Assembly: GCA_023446735.1 (NCBI GenBank)
Contig: JAEXPQ010000092.1
Coordinates: forward strand, 1-7,174
Reading direction: 5' to 3'
Origin: Verrucomicrobiota bacterium
GTDB taxonomy: Bacteria; Verrucomicrobiota; Verrucomicrobiia; Opitutales; Opitutaceae
Length of the DNA stretch: 7,174 nucleotides
Below are positions 1 through 5,963 of the stretch, piece by piece (position 1 is the first letter of the stretch; every line of letters starts with the position of its first letter). The position numbers and the translations under genes were made by a program. The notes beneath the pieces were generated by a model. The model made no database searches. It was not told where the DNA came from and worked only from the letters and a program-made list of their open reading frames with translations.

Positions 1-38
1 TCGACCTGATAGCTGAATAGCTCCGGTTGGGGTTGGTG

Positions 39-59
39 AGTGCCCATCATATGGACACT
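39..59. promoter_or_regulatory. Imperfect dyad, operator-like
   Basis: The arms AGTGcCCAT (39-47) and ATGGaCACT (51-59) are inverted copies with one internal mismatch (43/55). They give 8 matched pairs out of 10 across a 21-base dyad centred on 49. This size and symmetry resemble a binding site for a dimeric repressor, but it lies about 190 bases upstream of the peptidase start and no convincing promoter accompanies it. A weak -35/-10-like pair (TTGGGG, 17 bases, TATGGA) overlaps it. It could equally be a small hairpin or chance. Confidence 0.22.
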
Positions 60-66
60 GGATTAA

Positions 67-121
67 GCACGGAGCGTGCCGCTTTAGTTGTTGCCGCGCA
101 GATGGTTAGATTTGGGCAACA
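67..121. repeat. Two small inverted repeats upstream of the peptidase gene
   Basis: GCACG (67-71) and CGTGC (75-79) form a 5-bp stem with a GAG loop. TGTTGCC (89-95) and GGCAACA (115-121) form a 7-bp stem with a 19-base loop. There is no following T-run on either strand that would make an intrinsic terminator. The rest of 1-244 has stops in all plus frames near the left edge and shows no gene. The repeats may be remnants of an upstream gene's 3' region or leader structure. Function is unknown. Confidence 0.2.
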
Positions 122-244
122 GCCCCTGGACTGCCGGCAGTAGGGTTGCCAATGGTAGCCGTTCCCGCGAGCAGCGGTCGTGATCGTTTTCGATGGCACG
201 GCTTTGGGGCTGGTTTTTCCGGGCGATTTGCTAACCTAGGCGCC

Positions 245-2125
245 ATGCACACACCCCGTTTGCTTGTGATCGCACTCACGATGATGCCGTGCCTCAACGC
301 CGAGCCGGCTGCTCCCGCCGCCGTCGACCCGAAGTCCGCCCCCGCCTACGTGTGGGACCTTTCCCTGCTTTTCCCGAACGAGGCCGCCTTCAACGCGGCG
401 AAGGAGCAGCTCGCCGCCGACCTGCCCAAGCTCAAGCAGTACCAGGGCCGCCTCGGCGAGAGCGCGCAGACGCTCCTCGAGGCCATGCGGCTCCTCACCG
501 CGCTCGAGGGCCGCTACATGCGCCTGGGTTCCTATGCCAGCCTCGCCTCCGACGAGAACTTGCGTGACGCGCCCGCGATGGAGCGCAACCAAGCGATGGA
601 TATGCTCGCCTCCGAGCTCTCGAGCGCGGCGAGCTTCGTCAACCCGGAGCTGCTCGCCGTGGGCGAGAAGAAGCTCCTCGGCTTCCTCGCGGAGGAGCCT
701 GGCCTGGCGCCGTACCGGTTCCCGATCCTCGACACGCTGCGCAACGCCCCGCACACCCTCGGCGCCGAGGCGGAGTCCGTCCTCTCCGCCACCGGCATGA
801 TCACCGACACCCCGAGCTCGCTCTACAGCATCCTGGCCAACGCCGACCTGCCCTGGCCCACGATCAAGCTCGCCGACGGCACCGACGCGCGCCTCGACCA
901 GGCGGGCTACACCCGCTGGCGCGCGAGCGCCAACCGGGCGGACCGCGAGGCGGTGTTCCGCGCCTTCTGGGGCAAGATGAAGGACTACGAGCGCACCTTC
1001 GGCGCGGCGCTCTTCGCGCAGGTGAAGACCGACTGGTTCGGCGGCCGCGTGCGCAAGTACCCGAACTCGCTCGCGTCTTCGCTCTCCAACCACAACGTGC
1101 CCGAGGCCGTCTACCGCACGCTCCTGGCCGAGACCAACGCCAACCTCCCGACGCTGCACCGCTACTTCAAGCTCCGTGGCCGGATGCTCGGCGTCTCGGA
1201 CCTGCGCTACTGGGACATCTACCCGCCGATGGTGAAGCTGGACAAGACGTTCCCCTATCAGCAGGCGAAGGACCTCACGATCGCGGCGGTGCGGCCGCTC
1301 GGCGCCGGCTATGTCGGCGACCTCACGGCGAGCGTCAACGGCCGCTACGCCCACGTCTACCCCCGGCCCGGCAAACGCTCCGGCGCGTACATGAGCGGCT
1401 CCGTGCACGACGCCCACCCGTACGTTCTCCTTAATTACAACGACGACTACGAGTCGGTCTCGACCTTCGCGCACGAGTGGGGCCACGGCCTGCACTCGGT
1501 GCTGGCCAACCGCACCCAGCCCGCGCCCGTCGCCCGCTACAGCATCTTCACCGCCGAGATCGCCTCCACCCTCAACGAGGCGCTGCTGCTCGAGCACATG
1601 CTCAAGATCGCCGCCAACGACGACGAACGCCTCTACTACCTCGGCAGCGCGCTCGAGGGCCTGCGCGGCACCTTCTTCCGCCAGACGATGTTCGCCGAGT
1701 TCGAGCTGCGCATCCACGAGGAGGTCGAGAAGGGCAACGCCCTCTCGGGCGACGCGCTCACGAAGATCTACGGCGACCTGCTCCGCCGCTACCACGGCGA
1801 CGCCGAGGGCGTGCTGAAGATCGACGACTTCGTGACCGTCGAGTGGGCCTACATCCCGCACTTCTACTACAACTTCTACGTGTTCCAGTACGCCACCTCG
1901 ATCGCCGCCTCGCAGGCCTTCGCCGAGCGCATCATCGCCGGCGAGCCCGGTGCGGTGGATACGTACCTCGGTCTCCTGAAGGCCGGCGGCAGCGACTACC
2001 CGTACGAACTGGTGAAGAACGCGGGCGTGGATCTCGCCACCCCGGCGCCGTACCGTGCGCTCGTGAAGCGCATGAACTCGATCATGGACCAGATCGAGGC
2101 GATCCTCGCCAAGCAGGGCAAGTGA
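245..2125 (+). CDS. Exported M3-family zinc metallopeptidase (oligoendopeptidase F type)
   Basis: This 626-residue protein should hydrolyse internal bonds of short peptides using one zinc ion. The metal site is visible: HEWGH at residues 410-414 supplies two His ligands and the catalytic Glu411. Glu438, in AEIASTLNE, is the third ligand at the spacing known for thimet oligopeptidase. The conserved late M3 motif with His539 and tyrosines 541, 542, 545 and 549 (HFYYNFYVFQY) is intact. Length fits PepF proteins (about 600) plus a signal peptide. I start at ATG 245 because it opens a short hydrophobic segment (LLVIALTMM) with a likely signal-peptidase I site after LNA (about residue 19). The frame is open from 146, but the added residues look like untranslated leader. 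Only a weak AGG precedes the ATG. Most PepF enzymes are cytosolic, so export, probably to the periplasm, is notable. The gene stands alone, ends at a strong terminator, and converges on the minus-strand genes. The family call is secure; the substrate is unknown. Confidence 0.93.
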   Translation: MHTPRLLVIALTMMPCLNAEPAAPAAVDPKSAPAYVWDLSLLFPNEAAFNAAKEQLAADLPKLKQYQGRLGESAQTLLEAMRLLTALEGRYMRLGSYASLASDENLRDAPAMERNQAMDMLASELSSAASFVNPELLAVGEKKLLGFLAEEPGLAPYRFPILDTLRNAPHTLGAEAESVLSATGMITDTPSSLYSILANADLPWPTIKLADGTDARLDQAGYTRWRASANRADREAVFRAFWGKMKDYERTFGAALFAQVKTDWFGGRVRKYPNSLASSLSNHNVPEAVYRTLLAETNANLPTLHRYFKLRGRMLGVSDLRYWDIYPPMVKLDKTFPYQQAKDLTIAAVRPLGAGYVGDLTASVNGRYAHVYPRPGKRSGAYMSGSVHDAHPYVLLNYNDDYESVSTFAHEWGHGLHSVLANRTQPAPVARYSIFTAEIASTLNEALLLEHMLKIAANDDERLYYLGSALEGLRGTFFRQTMFAEFELRIHEEVEKGNALSGDALTKIYGDLLRRYHGDAEGVLKIDDFVTVEWAYIPHFYYNFYVFQYATSIAASQAFAERIIAGEPGAVDTYLGLLKAGGSDYPYELVKNAGVDLATPAPYRALVKRMNSIMDQIEAILAKQGK

Positions 2126-2147
2126 CGCCGGTTGCGTGACCCGCACG

Positions 2148-2174
2148 AGGCGCGCCCGCGGGCGCGCCTTTTTT
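2148..2174 (+). terminator. Intrinsic terminator of the M3 peptidase gene
   Basis: A perfect 22-base palindrome (2148-2169) has arms AGGCGCGCC and GGCGCGCCT and folds into a very GC-rich hairpin with a tight loop. It runs directly into six T residues (2169-2174). It begins 22 bases after the peptidase stop codon. There is no A-run on the left side, so it should work on the plus strand only. Confidence 0.88.
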
Positions 2175-2251
2175 GCGCCTGCTTCACGGAAAAATTGTGC
2201 GTCGCCACTGGCGGGGCGGCGGGGGCGGGCGTATCTTTCCGCCGGTCCCAC

Positions 2252-2257
2252 AGGAGG
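2252..2257 (+). promoter_or_regulatory. Consensus Shine-Dalgarno AGGAGG
   Basis: AGGAGG lies 5 bases before ATG 2263. It is the strongest ribosome-binding site in the window, where other genes have weak or no such site. It is the main argument that the following small ORF is, or once was, translated. Confidence 0.5.
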
Positions 2258-2262
2258 TGCAC

Positions 2263-2535
2263 ATGAAACGCGGCACGATCCAGATGTTCCTCGAATCGGT
2301 GGCGGGCACGGCCGGAACGGTGTTCGGGGAATCGACGTTACGAGTCGCCCACGGGGGCGGTGCCGCGAGGTCGGAGCAGTGGATGCACCAGCGGTCAGGA
2401 ATCGGGACAGGGGACCACGTCGGTGAACGCCGTGCCCGCCCGCGGGGAATCGACTCCGCGCGCTTCGTGCGTTTTCTGCCCGCTGCGGTCGGCGGCCGGG
2501 AGCACGGCGGTCGAAGGCAGTCAGCCGGACGGTAG
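2263..2535 (+). CDS. Small basic protein of unknown function, possibly a decayed gene start
   Basis: This is a 90-codon ORF with an ATG placed 5 bases after a perfect AGGAGG. I do not recognise the product. The first ~24 residues (MKRGTIQMFLESVAGTAG and on) look protein-like and use G/C-ending codons as the neighbouring genes do. After that come TTA, CGA, AGG and TCA codons, and the translation becomes arginine/glycine-rich, as expected from non-coding high-GC DNA. There is no clear hydrophobic segment, cysteine cluster or known motif. Two readings fit: a genuine small protein, or the intact 5' end of a longer gene whose remainder decayed or was lost. It follows the terminator at 2148-2174, so it would need its own promoter; TATCTT at 2232-2237 is a possible -10 without a good -35. 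Its last codons enter the inverted repeat at 2524-2587. Confidence 0.35.
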   Translation: MKRGTIQMFLESVAGTAGTVFGESTLRVAHGGGAARSEQWMHQRSGIGTGDHVGERRARPRGIDSARFVRFLPAAVGGREHGGRRQSAGR

Positions 2536-2587
2536 GCCAGGGTTGCAGGGGCAACCGATGCGGGGTCCAGCAGGGCCGCCGTCCGGC
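2524..2587. repeat. Nested inverted repeats able to form a three-way junction
   Basis: The outer arms GCCGGACGG (2524-2532) and CCGTCCGGC (2579-2587) are a perfect 9-bp pair. They enclose two further stems: GGTTGC (2541-2546) with GCAACC (2551-2556), perfect with a 4-base loop; and GGTCC (2564-2568) with GGGCC (2573-2577), which pairs on the plus strand through one G-U. Together they form a compact junction in RNA or single-stranded DNA. There is no T-run after it and it matches no RNA family I can name. High GC makes such pairings fairly likely by chance. Confidence 0.3.
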
Positions 2588-2810
2588 GGGGCAAACGCCA
2601 CGACACCAGCGTCGGGCGGCTGAACGGTGAACGTAGAATCGCGGATACGGCGTGGACAGCCGTGGCGCGGGTTTCCGTCCGCGGCTTCCGACGGCTTGAT
2701 GACGTTCCCCCAGAGAGTCCCGAAGGCAATGGTTCCGCCTGTACCGGCTGGAAGCGGGCGCCTTCGGCGCCGGGTGTGCCGGGGTGGATCGCTTCCCGGG
2801 GACGCTGAAC
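2536..2810. other. Region without recognisable gene between the small ORF and the minus-strand terminator
   Basis: Several frames are open here on both strands, but none shows a good start, a family motif or the strong third-position bias of the real genes. The most protein-like is a minus-strand stretch around 2530-2740, with weaker G/C third-position preference and nothing I recognise. Besides the junction at 2524-2587 there are two more hairpins. AGCCGT (2658-2663)/ACGGCT (2691-2696) enclose CGCGG (2666-2670)/CCGCG (2679-2683), and GGCGCC (2757-2762)/GGCGCC (2766-2771) has a TTC loop. It may be ordinary spacer, a remnant of a lost gene, or a structured transcript. Confidence 0.4.
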
Positions 2811-2840
2811 AAAAAAGGCCCCCGCCCGGAGGCGAGGGCC
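2811..2840 (-). terminator. Intrinsic terminator of the minus-strand gene group
   Basis: Read on the minus strand, GGCCCTCGCC (2840-2831) pairs with GGCGGGGGCC (2826-2817) over ten base pairs, one of them U-G, around a TCCG tetraloop. Six T residues follow (2816-2811). The hairpin starts 21 bases after the stop codon of the BtrH-like gene. There is no T-run on the plus-strand side, so it is one-directional. Confidence 0.88.
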
Positions 2841-2861
2841 GCAACGGCGGACAGCCGGGCG

Positions 2862-3932
2862 CTAAACCGGGGATGACTCGAGGGCCGCCAGCGGCGCGGC
2901 CACGGAATCGAGCATGTTCTCAAGCTCGCCGAACGCCTCGGTCTCGAGCGCGAGGACCTGGTTGAGCACGCCGACCTCGCGGTCCCGCACCGCCTGTGTC
3001 CAGTGTTCGATGCCACGACCGGTCCAGGGCCCGAGGAAGGCCTGTTTCTCGGCGAGCGTGCGCCGCAGGAGCCGCGCCTCCTCCGTGAGGATCTCGGCGG
3101 TGCGGAGGAGATGGCGGTGCTGGCGGCCGAGGAAGTATTCGGAGTTGCGACGCAGGAAGCGGCCGGCGGCGGAGCGGGCGTCGGCCAGCGCGTCGAAGCT
3201 CCACCAATTCACGAAGAACAGGAGGCGGCGCGGCTCGGTCTCGGGCGTCGCCTGGTGGAGGAGGTCCTCGCGCCATTTGAGCAGGGCGGCCCGCCCGTAC
3301 CAGTAACGCCCGGACGCGGCGGGCGCGTGGCTGCGGTGCCAGTTGGCGACGCCGCGTTCGAGACCGGCGAGCATCGCCTCGCGCAGGGGCAGCGCCTCGG
3401 TGCGGGTGCCGAGGAAGCAGAGGAACGGCCCGAGCTTCTCGATCGGCAGGCGCGCGAGGGGCGCGTCGTTCATGTAGTCGCGCAGCAACAGCACCCGGCC
3501 TTCGTCCTCGAAGCCGAACACGGTCGCAACGTTGAGCTGCGGTTCATATGCCAGCAGCGGCCGGCCCTGCCGGATCTCCTGCGCGATGGTGGAGGCGAAA
3601 TCGGCGGGCTGGCGGTCCTCGCCGGAGAGGCTTTCGATCGCGGGCAACTCGTAGCCGGTGGCCCGGCGCAGCAGTTCGAGCTCCTCGGGGCATTCGCCCA
3701 CGGGGCCGGAGGGACCCCAGTGCCGGCCGGTGTCTCCATGATACCAGCGCGTGCGGAAGGCGAGGGCGCTCCAGCCCATCAGGTTCTCGTAGGTGTGCGG
3801 GGTGGCGGTGACGGCGAGCGCGGCTTCGAGCGCGCCGACGAAGGTGCATTCCTTGCCTTTTCCCCACGCGAGTTGGGGAACGGCCTCGATGTAGATTTTG
3901 CCGGCCTCGTTGATGATGATCGGCAGTTTCAT
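2862..3932 (-). CDS. BtrH N-terminal / C39-peptidase-like protein
   Basis: This 356-residue protein has no predicted signal peptide. The N-terminal ~155 residues have the outline of the papain-like fold of BtrH-type acyltransferases and C39-like peptidases. Cys29 in GKECTFVGALEAAL sits where the nucleophile belongs. An AFR...PSGPVGE segment (residues 58-80) follows, then GRPLLAY (123-129) and the strand pair NVATVFGFEDEG...LLLRDY (134-153), which resembles the usual His-x-x-x-x-x-Gly-Tyr...Asp region. The expected catalytic histidine appears to be Asn134, so peptidase activity is doubtful. The C-terminal ~170 residues look helical, with GRAALLKWREDL near 235-250 and alanine/arginine-rich helices, as in related uncharacterised proteins. 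ATG 3932 is chosen because GGAG lies 6 bases upstream; the frame is open to 4154 but the added residues are low-complexity and basic. It is the last gene before the terminator, downstream of the receiver gene. The family call rests on pattern recall. Substrate and role are unknown; BtrH itself transfers an acyl group from a carrier protein in butirosin synthesis. Confidence 0.6.
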   Translation of the reverse strand: MKLPIIINEAGKIYIEAVPQLAWGKGKECTFVGALEAALAVTATPHTYENLMGWSALAFRTRWYHGDTGRHWGPSGPVGECPEELELLRRATGYELPAIESLSGEDRQPADFASTIAQEIRQGRPLLAYEPQLNVATVFGFEDEGRVLLLRDYMNDAPLARLPIEKLGPFLCFLGTRTEALPLREAMLAGLERGVANWHRSHAPAASGRYWYGRAALLKWREDLLHQATPETEPRRLLFFVNWWSFDALADARSAAGRFLRRNSEYFLGRQHRHLLRTAEILTEEARLLRRTLAEKQAFLGPWTGRGIEHWTQAVRDREVGVLNQVLALETEAFGELENMLDSVAAPLAALESSPV

Positions 3933-3938
3933 GGTGGG

Positions 3939-3942
3939 CTCC
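3939..3942 (-). promoter_or_regulatory. Shine-Dalgarno GGAG of the BtrH-like gene
   Basis: Minus-strand GGAG ends 6 bases before ATG 3932. It fixes this start against the longer open frame reaching back to 4154, which has no comparable site in the leader I read. Confidence 0.55.
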
Positions 3943-4026
3943 GGTGAAGGTTGGAGGGGTGTGGACGCCGACCGACGGGCTTTCCGTCGCAGGGTGGCGA
4001 TGCGCCGGTGGGTGGCCGGCGCGGGA

Positions 4027-4055
4027 AAGGTACGCCCGAGCCGCCGAGGCGTCAA
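4027..4055 (-). promoter_or_regulatory. Candidate sigma-70-type promoter for the BtrH-like gene
   Basis: On the minus strand, TTGACG (4055-4050, five of six consensus bases) is followed after exactly 17 bases by TACCTT (4032-4027, three of six). Transcription would start near 4020 and leave a leader of about 88 bases before ATG 3932. The spacing is ideal but the -10 is weak. If real, it lets this gene be expressed apart from the receiver gene, which ends 116 bases upstream of the -35 without a visible terminator. Confidence 0.4.
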
Positions 4056-4171
4056 AGGCACCGGCCCGAAGTAGGCGAGACCGGCCGCCGAGAGGGCGTG
4101 GTGCCGCCGGAGCCGAAGAGGCGGGAGCGATCGGCGGGTACGAGCCCTCCGCAACCAAGTCCCCGCGCCGG

Positions 4172-4621
4172 TCAGCCGCCGACCGGGCGCTCGAGCGCTC
4201 GGCGCAAGGCGGCGGCGATCACGGTGATGCCGGCGGGTTTGAGCACGATCTCCCGGAACGGACCTTTGGCCGCTCCCTGGCGGTCGTGGCCGTCGGCATA
4301 AGCGCTGAGCAGGACGATGGGTAGCTCCGGTCGATGCGCGCGCACGATCTCGGCGAGTTCGTGGCCGTTCATGCCGGGCATCATCATGTCGGTGAGCACG
4401 AGGTCGAACGCGGCGGGCGTGCCGCGGAAATGGTCGGCGGCGGCGTGGGGCGAGTTGAAGGAGACGATCGAGTACCCGAGCTTCTCCAGCAGACGGCGGA
4501 GCGCCGTGGTGACCGTGGGCTCGTCGTCCACATGCAGGATCCGCTCCCCGCGGCCGTGGTGGTCGGGGGGGACGCCGCTGAGGAGCGGTCGCGGATCGGG
4601 AGTGGGACGCTCCGGCGTCAT
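4172..4621 (-). CDS. Stand-alone receiver-domain response regulator
   Basis: The 149-residue protein is a single CheY-like receiver domain behind a ~25-residue proline-rich leader. All key residues are present: acidic pair Asp32-Asp33 (ILHVDDEP), phospho-acceptor Asp78 in LVLTDMMMPGMNG, switch Ser106 in VLLSAYAD, and Lys128 in VLKPAG. No DNA-binding or enzymatic output domain follows, so it should signal by protein contact, as CheY or pilus-chemotaxis PilG/PilH do. The GRGERILHVDDEP entry into the domain resembles the linker before C-terminal receivers of hybrid histidine kinases, suggesting origin from such a protein. I start at ATG 4621. The frame extends to a TTG at 4768, but those ~49 residues are proline/alanine-rich and unlike a domain. 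No Shine-Dalgarno is visible. No kinase gene lies in the window. It sits downstream of the PilT pair on the same strand, which makes a role in pilus motility attractive but unproven. Confidence 0.85.
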   Translation of the reverse strand: MTPERPTPDPRPLLSGVPPDHHGRGERILHVDDEPTVTTALRRLLEKLGYSIVSFNSPHAAADHFRGTPAAFDLVLTDMMMPGMNGHELAEIVRAHRPELPIVLLSAYADGHDRQGAAKGPFREIVLKPAGITVIAAALRRALERPVGG

Positions 4622-4767
4622 GGCAATGCAGCGAGGCGCGCCGATTGGGCAGGGCGGGCGGGCTGGAATGGCTGCGGGTGCATGGAGGGAAGCGCCGATG
4701 GCGTCGTCTCGGGGCGGGCGGGGAGAGACGAACGTCAGGGAACTAGGTTGTGGAGCGGTGGAGAACA

Positions 4768-4797
4768 ATGGTAATTTGCACCATCGGGACAGGCCAA
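4768..4797 (-). promoter_or_regulatory. Candidate promoter with internal inverted repeat upstream of the receiver gene
   Basis: On the minus strand, TTGGCC (4797-4792) and TACCAT (4773-4768) are separated by 18 bases in an unusually A/T-rich patch for this window. ATGGT (4768-4772) and ACCAT (4780-4784) form a perfect inverted repeat with a 7-base spacer over the -10, like a small operator. The leader to ATG 4621 would be about 140 bases. The -35 is poor, so this is tentative. Confidence 0.28.
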
Positions 4798-4834
4798 GGT
4801 GGGGGCGGGTTCCCTGCGCGCGGCGGGCGGGCGC

Positions 4835-5896
4835 TCAAGCGGCCTCGGCGAGACGCGCTTCGAAGAGCTTCTTGTCGAGGGCCTTCATGTAGGCCTCATG
4901 GGCGTTGATGGTGCCCGCGGCTAGCAGGCGTGCGAGGGTGCCGTCCATGCTGCACATGCCGTCGGCGGAGGCGGACTCGATGATGGAGCGGATATCCGCG
5001 ATCCGACCGGTGCGGATGACATTGGGCAGGGCCTCGTGCTTCAGGAGAATCTCGTGGGCGGCCACGCGACCGCCGCCTTCCTTCTTGCAGAGAAGCTGGG
5101 AAACGATGCCGGCGAGGCAGCCGGCGAGGAGGACGCGTACCTGATTCTGTTCGTCGGCGGGAAAGGCGTTGATGATGCGGTCGACGGTCTTGGGTGCGGA
5201 GTTGGTGTGAAGGGTTCCGAAAACGAGGATGCCCATGGAGGCGGCGTTGAGGGCGAGCTTGATGGTTTCCAGTTCCCGCATCTCGCCGAGCAGGATGATG
5301 TCCGGATCGGAGCGCATGGCGCTGCGCAGGCCGCTCGCGAACGACTGGGTGTGCTCGCCGATCTCGCGATGGACGACGACGGACCGGCGATTGGGGTGCA
5401 CGAACTCGACCGGATCCTCCAGGGTGACGATGTGCCGAGTTTGCGTGGCGTTGATGTGGTCGATCATCGCCGCGAGCGTGGTGCTCTTGCCGGACCCGGT
5501 GGGGCCGGTGACGAGGACGAGGCCGGAGCGAAGCTCGCAAAGGGTCTTGAGCGCGGCGGGCAGGTCGAGCTGCTCGAAAGTAAGGATACGCGACGGGATC
5601 TGGCGGAGGACGGCCGCCATGCCCCAGTGGTTGTGCAGGTAGTTGCAGCGGAAACGGGCGAGGCCAGGAACCTCGTAGGCGAAGTCGAGGTCGCTGTGTT
5701 CCTCGAAGTGTTTCCAGCGTTTGGCCGGGCAGATCTCGCGCATCAAGGGCTCGATCGTCAGGCGCGAGAGCGGCTCTTCGGTGAGGGGTTGAAGGTCGCC
5801 GGAGAGGCGACCCCGCGGGGGAAGGCCGACGGTGAGATGCAGATCGGAGCCGCCGCGGCGGAGGAGTTCGGCGAGGAGTTGGTCGATCAGGGCCAC
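4835..5896 (-). CDS. PilT-type ATPase (type IV pilus retraction family), divergent His box
   Basis: This 353-residue protein has the length and domain order of PilT, the cytoplasmic hexameric ATPase that retracts type IV pili. The N-terminal PAS-like domain carries SDLHL (17-21) and RFRCNYL (81-87). The Walker A motif GPTGSGKST (131-139, Lys137) is textbook. The Asp box is TLEDPVEF (158-165), and the Walker B region DPDIILLGEMRELETI (197-212) includes Glu205. The His box departs from the family: the usual AETGHLVF...LHT reads ASMGILVFGTLHT (219-231). The glutamate and first histidine are lost while His230 is kept. The C-terminal AIRNLIRE equivalent is ALPNVIRTG (289-297), also divergent. The GTG start at 5896 leaves 16 residues before SDLHL, as usual for PilT; no Shine-Dalgarno is visible and no upstream in-frame ATG exists in the gap. 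It lies 67 bases after another PilT paralogue and is probably co-transcribed. It may act as a PilU-like accessory; I withhold a symbol because the exact paralogue is unclear. Confidence 0.9.
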   Translation of the reverse strand: MALIDQLLAELLRRGGSDLHLTVGLPPRGRLSGDLQPLTEEPLSRLTIEPLMREICPAKRWKHFEEHSDLDFAYEVPGLARFRCNYLHNHWGMAAVLRQIPSRILTFEQLDLPAALKTLCELRSGLVLVTGPTGSGKSTTLAAMIDHINATQTRHIVTLEDPVEFVHPNRRSVVVHREIGEHTQSFASGLRSAMRSDPDIILLGEMRELETIKLALNAASMGILVFGTLHTNSAPKTVDRIINAFPADEQNQVRVLLAGCLAGIVSQLLCKKEGGGRVAAHEILLKHEALPNVIRTGRIADIRSIIESASADGMCSMDGTLARLLAAGTINAHEAYMKALDKKLFEARLAEAA

Positions 5897-5939
5897 GGAG
5901 ACTTTTCGATTTGAGGTTGCCGAGTTGCGATTGGGCGGA

Positions 5940-5960
5940 GACCGGAGACTGGCGCCGGTC
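5940..5960 (-). other. Intercistronic hairpin between the two PilT-like genes
   Basis: GACCGG and CCGGTC (5940-5945 and 5955-5960) are perfect inverted repeats with a 9-base loop in the 67-base gap. The hairpin begins 3 bases after the upstream stop codon region. No T-run follows, so it is not an intrinsic terminator. It could stabilise the upstream message or affect translation of the downstream GTG start. Confidence 0.25.
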
Positions 5961-5963
5961 GGG

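Noticed and set aside
2204..2211. GCCACTGG resembling the conserved box of cobalamin riboswitches
   Set aside because: The other conserved parts of that riboswitch are not present around it, and the downstream ORF is not a cobalamin gene.
2530..2600. Gly-X-Y-like, collagen-like residues in one plus frame
   Set aside because: Only a few irregular triplets, with no start or continuation; expected from GC-rich non-coding DNA.
236..3016. A 926-codon open frame on the minus strand, antisense to the M3 peptidase
   Set aside because: Long antisense frames are expected opposite high-GC genes with G/C-ending codons. Its translation is Arg/Val/Gly-rich without motifs, crosses both terminators, and lies over a well-supported peptidase gene.
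3003..3947. A 314-codon plus-strand open frame opposite the BtrH-like gene
   Set aside because: Same mirror-frame effect; no start signal or motif, and the opposite strand has a good Shine-Dalgarno, a protein-like sequence and a matching terminator.
4622..4768. A 49-residue N-terminal extension of the receiver protein from a TTG codon
   Set aside because: Low-complexity Pro/Ala-rich sequence with no ribosome-binding site, and it overlaps the candidate promoter region; the receiver domain is complete without it.
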